Assembly (NCBI GenBank): GCA_027117675.1
Contig: JAJAYM010000270.1
Coordinates: 1-12,695, forward strand
Direction of reading: 5' to 3'
DNA length: 12,695 bases
Source of the DNA: Actinomycetes bacterium
GTDB lineage: Bacteria > Actinomycetota > Actinomycetes > JAHEKZ01
Positions 7,583 to 12,695 of this stretch are shown here, piece after piece. The notes beneath the pieces are model-generated. The model made no database searches. It saw nothing but the letters and a program-made list of their open reading frames with translations, and was not told the origin of the DNA. Made by a program: the position numbers and the translations under genes. Position 1 is the first letter of the stretch. Every line of letters begins with the position of its first letter.

Positions 7583-7700
7583 GGCGCCCAGCCTGCCATG
7601 GGGGTCCGTTCCTGGACAGCCTGCGCCGAACGGGTGATCCGCCCATGGAACCCCACGGCCCGATTCCCACTCACCTACGCTCGACGAGTACCTTCTGCCG

Positions 7701-7717
7701 TTCTGCCCTGTTTGGGG
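7701..7717 (+). repeat. TTCTGCC-CTGTTTGGGG element, copy 1, ahead of the Ig-like gene
   Basis: A 17-nt stretch TTCTGCCCTGTTTGGGG ends 6 nt before the GTG start of the secreted protein. A 16-nt copy differing by one missing C occurs at 12260-12275. An additional TTCTGCC sits just before it at 7693-7699. The GGGG end may serve as the ribosome binding site. Meaning unknown; see the second copy. Confidence 0.4.
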
Positions 7718-7723
7718 AATCTC

Positions 7724-8722
7724 GTGAAACGTGTTGTGATCACTCTTGCCGTCTTCGGCCTCGCGGCCGCCACGCTCAGCTCAGGCGTCGCGTCAGCCGT
7801 TGCCCCGACCAACCCCGCGGACCTCACGGTGACCCCGGCCGGCACCAAGAAGGCTGAGGCAACCTGGTCCGACTGGAAGGTCATCCAGCCAAGTGCCGTC
7901 TTCGACGCCTACTGGATCACCGCCGACGACGACTCGAGCTTCACGCCCTTCACCGCCGACCGCGGTCGCTTCGTTGACGACGCCGCCTCACGCAGCGTTA
8001 TCTTCGACGACCTCAACGCCGGCACCACGTACTACTTCGCGGTGTACGCCGTCGACTACACCAATGACGGTGCCGTCGTCGTGCCACCGACGGGCACTGC
8101 CGCATCGACGCCCATCGGCTATAGCGTCGCGGCCGGTAGCACCCTCACCATCAACGCGAGCAAGGCCGTCGTACTGACGGGCAAACCCACCACTCTGTAT
8201 GGGGCGCTCACCGACAGCAGCGGGGCGCCGATCCGAAGCGGCACCATCGAACTGACACGCGACGTCTACCCCTACGGTGACGGTTCCGTGAGTGACACCG
8301 TGCAGATCGATGACGGTGGCAAGTGGACGCAGAACTACACCCCACTTATCAACACCCGCTATGCCGCGACGTACTCGCCGCCCACCGGCATCGGTGGCTG
8401 GACGCGCGTCGTCACCGTGGAGGTTCGCAAGAAGATCTCCATCGCCGTCGACCCCGGAACCACGGTGGCCGGCGGAACACTAGTGACCTTCACCGGCACC
8501 CTGGGGGGTGACCCGGCGTTCTTGGGCGGCGTCCGGGCGTGCCTTCAACGGCTTACCGGAAGCTGGGGTTCGCTGAAGTGCGTCGACGTTGATGTCAGCG
8601 GCAGCTACCTGATCAAGTTCTCACCAGGCGCCTCAGCTGACGGCAAGTACCGGGTCTACTCGGGTATGGGACAGGCCTACGGCGACTCCTGGTCACGCAC
8701 CAAGACACTCACCGTCACCTGA
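7724..8722 (+). CDS. Secreted protein with FN3-like and two Ig-like domains, function unknown
   Basis: 332 residues. The reading frame stays open far upstream through the antisense of the amidohydrolase, but the true start is taken as GTG 7724. It has GGGGA about 6 nt upstream and immediately yields a signal peptide (KR, then a hydrophobic core, with a likely ASA or AVA cleavage near residues 25-27). Residues 28-130 look like a fibronectin-III fold (ATWSDWKV ... GTTYYFAVYAVDYTNDG). Two beta-rich Ig-like repeats follow at about 135-235 and 237-332, each starting with a strand like LTINASKAVVLTGKP or ISIAVDPGTTVAGG and ending in a VEV or LTVT strand. The only two cysteines, C273 and C286, may form a disulfide. 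There is no LPxTG or C-terminal TM, so it is likely released or loosely wall-bound. It is the only plus-strand gene here, and no catalytic motif is seen. Confidence 0.85.
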   Translation: MKRVVITLAVFGLAAATLSSGVASAVAPTNPADLTVTPAGTKKAEATWSDWKVIQPSAVFDAYWITADDDSSFTPFTADRGRFVDDAASRSVIFDDLNAGTTYYFAVYAVDYTNDGAVVVPPTGTAASTPIGYSVAAGSTLTINASKAVVLTGKPTTLYGALTDSSGAPIRSGTIELTRDVYPYGDGSVSDTVQIDDGGKWTQNYTPLINTRYAATYSPPTGIGGWTRVVTVEVRKKISIAVDPGTTVAGGTLVTFTGTLGGDPAFLGGVRACLQRLTGSWGSLKCVDVDVSGSYLIKFSPGASADGKYRVYSGMGQAYGDSWSRTKTLTVT

Positions 8723-8743
8723 CTGAACCTCGCTGAACAGGGC

Positions 8744-10105
8744 TCACGTCCAGAGGTGCAGGAGTGCTGGCTCCTCGAGAATGTCGGCGACGTCGCGCAG
8801 GAAACGTGATCCAGTCGCGCCATCGATGAAGCGATGGTCGAACGAGAGCGACACCGTTGAGGCGGTCCGCACCACAACCTGACCCTTGTCGACCCACGGC
8901 CTGTCGCGCCATTGACCGAAGGCCAGGATCGCCGACTGACCTGGCGTGATCATCGGCGTTCCGCCGTCAATGCCGAACACTCCGACGTTGGTGATGGTGA
9001 ACGTTCCACCAACGAGGTCATTCGGCGTCGCGCTTCCAGCACGCGCGCGCGGCACAACGTCGACGAGTGCGACGGCTAGTTCGGGCAGCGTGAGCGAACC
9101 AGCGTCATCGACATGTGGGACAACTAAGCCACGATCACTGGCGACCGCGATACCGAGCTGCACAGTCTCGCGGTAGGCGATTTCCTGCGCCGCCGCGTCG
9201 AACACGGCGTTGAGTCGAGGTTCACGACGCAGTGCGGTCAGACATGCACATGCAACCAACAACAATGGGGTGACCTTGGTACCGGAGTACTCAGGAAGCT
9301 GCTTCATTCGACCCATCAGCGCCGCGCTACGCGTGACGTCGACCTCTACCCACTCCGTCACCGAAGGGATCGTTGCGGCGCTCTCGGTCATCGCCGACGC
9401 CATCGACCGCAAGACGCCGCGGACCGGTTCGCGTCGGTCGCCGCCGGCAACAGTATGGGCACCAGTGGCCGAAGACCCTGCCAGTTGCAAGGCGGCCGCG
9501 GCTTCGACATCGTCGCGCGTCACGGTGCCGTCGAGCCCCGTGGGTCGAACCGCCCTCAAGTCGATCCCCAGCTGCCTCGCAAGGCGGCGAACCGGAGGCT
9601 TGGCTTTGGCCGACGTCGTTGTTGCGCCGCCGTCAGCGAACTTCGCTTCGGCCGCGCGCCCAACCTCGAGCCCGCCGTGGCGGACCGGCTTGACCGGCTC
9701 GCCGGGCGGCCCTGCCTCCGGGCGCTCGGTTCCGTGGGGGCTGGTTGCACCGACGCGGCGCCTCCGTCTGGTGGCGGCCTCGGTGACGCCGTAACCGACG
9801 AGCACTGGTCCGCTGCCCTCGTCCACCCCCGGTACCCCTTCCTCGCTGGGGGCCGCTATGTCTGTGGTGGCGATCGACACCAGCCGGGCACCAACCGGCA
9901 GGAGTTCCCCTTCGGTTGCATGCAAGGTGACGACCGTTCCCCCATACGGCGACGGGAGTTCAACGGCAGCCTTGGCGGTCTCCACCTCGACGAGCGGCTG
10001 GTTGACGGCAACAGTGTCGCCGGCGGCTACCAACCACCGGAGCACCTCACCCTCGGTGAGGCCCTCGCCGAGGTCTGGCAGACAGAACTCCACCTCGTTC
10101 GCCAT
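8744..10105 (-). CDS. bkdC: Branched-chain 2-oxo acid dehydrogenase E2 (dihydrolipoamide acyltransferase)
   Basis: 453 residues. It has one N-terminal lipoyl domain (about 1-80) with the lipoylated K45 in VEVETAKAAVE and a charged linker with an RRRRR run near 113-117. A peripheral subunit-binding domain follows (about 170-205, PPVRRLARQLGIDLRAV ... GTVTRDDV), and then the acyltransferase core (about 230-453) with the catalytic DHRFIDG motif (H424, D428). It transfers the acyl group from E1 to CoA. The reading frame extends to 10252 upstream, but ATG 10105 is chosen: it starts the canonical PDLGEG lipoyl domain and has a GAGGAGG ribosome site, which overlaps the E1 beta stop. It is the last gene of the E1 alpha-E1 beta-E2 operon. 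A pyruvate-type substrate cannot be fully excluded, but separate alpha and beta E1 genes support a branched-chain enzyme. Confidence 0.93.
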   Translation of the reverse strand: MANEVEFCLPDLGEGLTEGEVLRWLVAAGDTVAVNQPLVEVETAKAAVELPSPYGGTVVTLHATEGELLPVGARLVSIATTDIAAPSEEGVPGVDEGSGPVLVGYGVTEAATRRRRRVGATSPHGTERPEAGPPGEPVKPVRHGGLEVGRAAEAKFADGGATTTSAKAKPPVRRLARQLGIDLRAVRPTGLDGTVTRDDVEAAAALQLAGSSATGAHTVAGGDRREPVRGVLRSMASAMTESAATIPSVTEWVEVDVTRSAALMGRMKQLPEYSGTKVTPLLLVACACLTALRREPRLNAVFDAAAQEIAYRETVQLGIAVASDRGLVVPHVDDAGSLTLPELAVALVDVVPRARAGSATPNDLVGGTFTITNVGVFGIDGGTPMITPGQSAILAFGQWRDRPWVDKGQVVVRTASTVSLSFDHRFIDGATGSRFLRDVADILEEPALLHLWT

Positions 10106-10108
10106 CGT

Positions 10109-10115
10109 CCTCCTC
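10109..10115 (-). promoter_or_regulatory. Ribosome binding site that fixes the E2 start
   Basis: GAGGAGG on the minus strand lies 3 nt before the ATG at 10105 (10103-10105). It overlaps the TGA stop of E1 beta (10114-10116). It supports the short form of E2 over the longer open frame beginning at 10252, and implies coupled translation. Confidence 0.75.
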
Positions 10116-11094
10116 AGTACGCCAGCGACCGGTCGACCGCGTCCAGAACCCGGTCGAGGTCGGGAAGGTAGTGATGCTCCAGTCTGGACGGTGGGTACGG
10201 CGTGTGGAAGCCACCGACGCGCAGCACCGGTGACTCGAGTTCGTAGAAGCACTCTTCGGTGACCGAAGCAGCCACCTCAGCGGACATTCCGAGGAACACA
10301 CTTGCTTCATGGGCCACGACGCATCGGCCAGTTCTCCGAACAGAATCGATCACTGTTTTGAGATCGAGCGGAGCTAACGAACGAAGGTCAACCACCTCAA
10401 TGCTTGTCCCGTCTCCCTCCGCAGCGGCAGCCGCCTCTAGACACGTCCGCACCATCGGGCCATAACTGACGAGCGTCACATCAGTGCCGGATCGCACGAC
10501 TCGCGCCGATCCCATAGGTAGCCCCGGCGCCGAGCCGACATCAACTTCGGCCTTGTCCCAGTAGCGCCGCTTCGGCTCAAGAAACACGACCGGGTCATCG
10601 GACGCGATGGCCTGTTGGACCAGATGGAACGCATCAACTGGGTTTGAGGGCGTCACCACGCGAAGCCCAGCGGTGTGCGCGAAGTAGGCCTCCGGCGACT
10701 CGCTGTGGTGCTCGACCGCCCCGATCCCACCGCCGTACGGATGCCGCACCGTGACCGGCATCCGGACGCGACCGGCCGACCGTGCGTGCATCTTCGCCAG
10801 TTGGCTGACGATCTGGTCGAAAGCGACGTAGACTAAGCCGTCGAACTGAATCTCAACGACCGGACGGTATCCACGCATCGCCAGTCCGATGGCCGCGCCG
10901 AGGATTGACGACTCAGCCAGCGGTGTGTCGATGACACGCTGCTCACCAAAGTCCTTTTGCAAACCGTCAGTGACGCGGAAGACACCACCAAGACGTCCGA
11001 TGTCCTCGCCCATGAGTAACGTCTTCGGATCACGCTCAAGCGCACACCGCAGCCCTTGGTTGATGGCTCGACCCATCGTCAGCGTTTCGGTCAT
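10114..11094 (-). CDS. bkdB: Branched-chain 2-oxo acid dehydrogenase E1 beta subunit
   Basis: 326 residues, the normal length for E1 beta of the alpha2-beta2 type. The transketolase pyrimidine-binding domain occupies about 1-175 with LMGEDIG (cofactor-contacting glutamate), RVIDTPLAES, and HHSESPEAYFAHTAGLRVVTP. The C-terminal transketolase domain includes SYGPMV, EVVDLRSLAPLD and AHEA. The KRRYW segment is common in branched-chain E1 beta proteins. With E1 alpha it decarboxylates 2-oxo acids from Val, Leu and Ile using thiamine diphosphate and reductively acylates the E2 lipoyl group. Its ATG overlaps the E1 alpha stop (ATGA), with no strong ribosome site, so translation is probably coupled. 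Confidence 0.94.
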   Translation of the reverse strand: MTETLTMGRAINQGLRCALERDPKTLLMGEDIGRLGGVFRVTDGLQKDFGEQRVIDTPLAESSILGAAIGLAMRGYRPVVEIQFDGLVYVAFDQIVSQLAKMHARSAGRVRMPVTVRHPYGGGIGAVEHHSESPEAYFAHTAGLRVVTPSNPVDAFHLVQQAIASDDPVVFLEPKRRYWDKAEVDVGSAPGLPMGSARVVRSGTDVTLVSYGPMVRTCLEAAAAAEGDGTSIEVVDLRSLAPLDLKTVIDSVRRTGRCVVAHEASVFLGMSAEVAASVTEECFYELESPVLRVGGFHTPYPPSRLEHHYLPDLDRVLDAVDRSLAY

Positions 11095-12185
11095 GGTGCG
11101 TTCTCGATCGCAAACCCAGCGAGGTAGCGCGCAAACTCATCGTGCTGACGCTCAACAAGTGAGTGCGGTTCGGCGTATGCGTTGGCGAAGAGGTCGTCGA
11201 TGCTCGGATCGGGAAGTGCACGGAGACCGTCCCTCAGGCTGAGCGCCAACTGTTCTGACTCATCGTCGAGCTCAGCGAAGAACGCGTCATCGACGAGTTG
11301 CTGTTTGTGCAGGAAGGAGCGCACTCGCTCAAGAGGATCGCGCAGCCTCCAGGCCTCAACGTCAGTGTCGAGGCGGTAGCGGGTGGGGTCGTCAGACGTC
11401 GTGTGCGCGCCCATGCGGTAGGTGAAGGCTTCGATCAAGGCTGGCCCGGCTCCTTCGCGGGCCCGCTGCAGCATCTGCCGGCTGACGGCCAGGCACGCGA
11501 GCACATCGTTGCCATCGACGCGGACACCGGGAAAGCCGAATCCCCACGCGCGTTGAAAGAGCGGGATGCGGGTCTGACGCTCGAGGGGCTCAGAGATCGC
11601 CCACTGGTTGTTCTGGCAGAAGAACACGACTGGTGCATTGAAGACGCTGGCCCAGATGAACGACTCGTTCACGTCCCCCTGGCTGCTGGCACCATCGCCG
11701 AAGAACACCATCGCCGCATTCTCGGCTGCATCGTGCTGCATGCCCATCGCGTAGCCGACTGCCTGCGGGCACTGGTCGCCAATCACGATCGTGTAGTGCG
11801 CGAAGCCATGCTCTTCTGGGCTCCAGCCACCGTTCGTCGTTCCTCTAAAGAGCCCAAGCACTGCGAGTGGGTCGACGCCGCGGCACCAGGCGACGCCATG
11901 CTCACGATAGGTGGGGAAGGCCATGTCGCCGGAGACCAAGGCTCGTCCCGCCCCAACTTGCGCGGCTTCCTGCCCGAGCACCTGCGCCCACAACCCGAGC
12001 TCGCCCTGTCTCTGCAACGCGGTCGCCTCAGCATCCACTCGGCGAACCAACACCAGGTCGCGGTAGAGCGCGCGTAGCTCGTCGTCAGACACGTCGAGCG
12101 GGAAGTCGGCGTTCGCTACGCGCTCGCCCTCTGGGGTGAGAAGTTGGACGCACGTGTCGTCAACCGCATGCGTCGGAATCGCCAT
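11091..12185 (-). CDS. bkdA: Branched-chain 2-oxo acid dehydrogenase E1 alpha subunit
   Basis: 364 residues, usual length. The thiamine-diphosphate motif runs from GDGASSQGDVNE (163-174) to CQNNQWAIS (190-198), and the active-site loop YRMGAHTTSDDPTRYR (256-271) carries catalytic H261 and the SDD stretch where related enzymes are phosphorylated. The substrate-channel region is TYREHG (92-97) and GQEAAQVGAGRAL (71-83). It is the first gene of the E1 alpha-E1 beta-E2 operon, a layout like the mycobacterial Rv2497c-Rv2495c cluster. The ATG at 12185 has a GGGAGGAGG ribosome site (12192-12200). A transcription start is expected in the 156-bp gap upstream. No E3 or Lrp-type regulator gene is present nearby. 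Substrate specificity is inferred from the family and not proven. Confidence 0.93.
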   Translation of the reverse strand: MAIPTHAVDDTCVQLLTPEGERVANADFPLDVSDDELRALYRDLVLVRRVDAEATALQRQGELGLWAQVLGQEAAQVGAGRALVSGDMAFPTYREHGVAWCRGVDPLAVLGLFRGTTNGGWSPEEHGFAHYTIVIGDQCPQAVGYAMGMQHDAAENAAMVFFGDGASSQGDVNESFIWASVFNAPVVFFCQNNQWAISEPLERQTRIPLFQRAWGFGFPGVRVDGNDVLACLAVSRQMLQRAREGAGPALIEAFTYRMGAHTTSDDPTRYRLDTDVEAWRLRDPLERVRSFLHKQQLVDDAFFAELDDESEQLALSLRDGLRALPDPSIDDLFANAYAEPHSLVERQHDEFARYLAGFAIENAP

Positions 12186-12251
12186 GCACTGCCTCCTCCC
12201 GGTCGGGGGCAGGATCGCTGCGCCGACCGCTCAGGCCACCGGGTGTCCGGT

Positions 12252-12293
12252 ACCCCATCTTCTGCCTGTTTGGGGTCGGAGGGAAACACCCTC
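12252..12293 (-). terminator. Two small hairpins between the low-complexity gene and the bkd operon
   Basis: In the 156-bp gap 12186-12341, GAGGG (12279-12283) can pair with CCCTC (12289-12293) around a 5-base loop. ACCCCA (12252-12257) can pair with TGGGGT (12271-12276) around a 13-base loop. They lie downstream of the stop at 12342 and could end transcription of that gene, or fold in the leader of bkdA. No T-run is present and the stems are short. No clear promoter was recognised in this gap. Confidence 0.3.
12260..12275 (+). repeat. TTCTGCC-TGTTTGGGG element, copy 2
   Basis: The 16-nt TTCTGCCTGTTTGGGG matches the 17-nt element at 7701-7717 except for one missing C. Here it lies in the loop and right arm of a small hairpin upstream of bkdA and not in front of a plus-strand gene. 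Confidence 0.4.
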
Positions 12294-12341
12294 ACGGGTA
12301 GTCATGGTGGGAACCAGGGGGCGTCCACCGGTCGGCGTGGT

Positions 12342-12695
12342 TCAACCGTGGTTGTGCTTGCCCTTCTGGTGCCCTTTGCCCTTGCCAGCGCGGTCCTTGC
12401 CGTGGCCCTTGCCCTTGTCGTGGCCCTTGTGGTTGCCCTTGTTCCCTGGCTTGTCTGGCTTGTCTGGCTTGTCTGGCTTGTCTGGCTTGTCCGGCTTGTC
12501 GGGCTTCCCTGGCTTCGGGTCATGGGGGTTCCCGCCACCCGCGCTGCCTCCGCCTGGATTGTTTCCGCCGCCGTTGTTGCCGTCCCCATCGTTGTTGCCG
12601 CCGCCATTGTTCGGCGGTTTCGTCGGCTTGGCGGTGGGTCGGGGCGAGTCGGTGGGTTCAGGCTGGGTCGGTTCCTGGGTCGGTTCCTGGGTCGG
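12342..12695 (-). CDS. C-terminal part of a low-complexity protein with PDK repeats and a Lys/Gly/His-rich tail; 5' end outside window
   Basis: 117 residues before the TGA at 12342-12344; the start lies beyond the right edge. In order it shows EPTQ repeats, a Pro/Thr/Ser stretch, a Gly/Asn-rich linker (NNGGGNND ... GGGNNPGGG), six PDK units, and a basic tail rich in KG, GH and HK pairs ending KHNHG. This frame is preferred over two other open frames because it runs unbroken to the edge and gives a coherent Pro-rich linker followed by a charged tail, as seen in wall-spanning or extracytoplasmic actinobacterial proteins. No domain is visible, so the protein's function is unknown; the tail could bind cell-wall polymers, nucleic acid or metal. 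Confidence 0.6.
   Translation of the reverse strand, partial: PTQEPTQEPTQPEPTDSPRPTAKPTKPPNNGGGNNDGDGNNGGGNNPGGGSAGGGNPHDPKPGKPDKPDKPDKPDKPDKPDKPGNKGNHKGHDKGKGHGKDRAGKGKGHQKGKHNHG
12451..12504 (-). repeat. Six tandem 9-bp units encoding PDK
   Basis: On the plus strand TTGTCTGGC occurs four times in a row, followed by TTGTCCGGC and TTGTCGGGC. The units are multiples of three and in frame, giving six Pro-Asp-Lys repeats in the encoded minus-strand protein. Four identical units suggest recent slippage, and copy number may vary between strains. Confidence 0.85.
12663..12695 (-). repeat. 12-bp tandem repeat encoding EPTQ, running off the window
   Basis: CTGGGTCGGTTC is present twice and then partly a third time at the edge. 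It is in frame and encodes Glu-Pro-Thr-Gln units of the low-complexity protein. Confidence 0.75.

Noticed and set aside
7196..7723. Upstream extension of the secreted-protein frame
   Set aside because: It is antisense to the amidohydrolase, which has an intact catalytic triad. The signal peptide begins exactly at GTG 7724 with a ribosome site.
10106..10252. 49-codon N-terminal extension of E2
   Set aside because: It overlaps the E1 beta coding region, is Arg/Pro-rich, and would precede the canonical lipoyl domain; the strong ribosome site favours 10105.
12186..12341. Riboswitch-like hairpins in the bkdA leader
   Set aside because: The stems are 5-6 bp only and I could not match the arrangement to any known riboswitch class.
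12323..12347. Second TGAACC-N7-CCGGTGGA match, similar to the -35 and spacer region of the candidate sigma promoter
   Set aside because: At the required spacing there is no CGAC-like -10 (the bases are C-rich), and the TGA is the stop codon of the low-complexity gene, so the similarity is probably chance.
12302..12607. Alternative minus-strand frame giving a Ser/Thr/Arg-rich protein over the same repeats
   Set aside because: It is a frame-shifted reading of the tandem repeats with a poor start context. The chosen frame is open to the window edge and gives coherent Pro-rich and charged segments.
1..12695. Mobile elements, tRNAs, CRISPR arrays
   Set aside because: I saw no transposase or integrase motifs, no tRNA-like cloverleaf and no regularly spaced direct repeats. 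Gene style is uniform across the window.

Overview
The window is high-GC DNA with dense genes, frequent GTG starts, strong AGGAGG-type ribosome binding sites and ATGA stop/start overlaps. The gene families also fit an actinobacterium: a bkdABC-type dehydrogenase, an ECF sigma factor with a membrane anti-sigma factor, and a secreted Ig-like protein. I would guess Propionibacteriales or Nocardioidaceae, but this is a guess from gene content and style. Nine complete genes plus two genes cut by the window edges lie on the minus strand; one complete gene lies on the plus strand. I see no rRNA, tRNA, CRISPR array, insertion sequence or phage gene.

Layout from left to right. Positions 1-1232 (minus, cut at the left edge) encode a thioredoxin-fold plus NHL beta-propeller protein with a CCVNC active site, like the NHLRC2 family. 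A gap of about 265 bp holds an unusually long perfect inverted repeat (1431-1476). Positions 1499-6716 (minus) look like one six-gene operon. In transcription order it encodes an ECF sigma factor, a six-TM zinc-finger anti-sigma factor, an ABC ATPase, a 7-TM permease, a 6-TM second membrane subunit and a group II PLP-dependent decarboxylase. The first four junctions are all 4-bp ATGA overlaps, and the decarboxylase follows after 20 bp. A candidate ECF promoter lies at 6757-6785. Upstream on the same strand is a nitrilase-superfamily amidohydrolase (6809-7582).

Divergent from the amidohydrolase is the only plus-strand gene (7724-8722). It encodes a secreted protein with an FN3-like and two Ig-like domains. 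It converges, 21 bp apart, on a bkd operon (minus) of E1 alpha (11091-12185), E1 beta (10114-11094) and E2 (8744-10105), which oxidises branched-chain 2-oxo acids to acyl-CoAs; no E3 gene is present here. The right edge (12342-12695, minus) is the C-terminal part of a low-complexity Pro/Thr/Glu, Gly/Asn, PDK-repeat and Lys/Gly/His-rich protein of unknown function.

The most interesting unit is 1499-6716. A membrane-bound anti-sigma factor, a drug/peptide-type ABC-2 exporter and an amino-acid decarboxylase appear to be expressed together. This suggests, as inference, a regulated system that makes and exports (or resists) an amine or related small molecule, or senses envelope stress.
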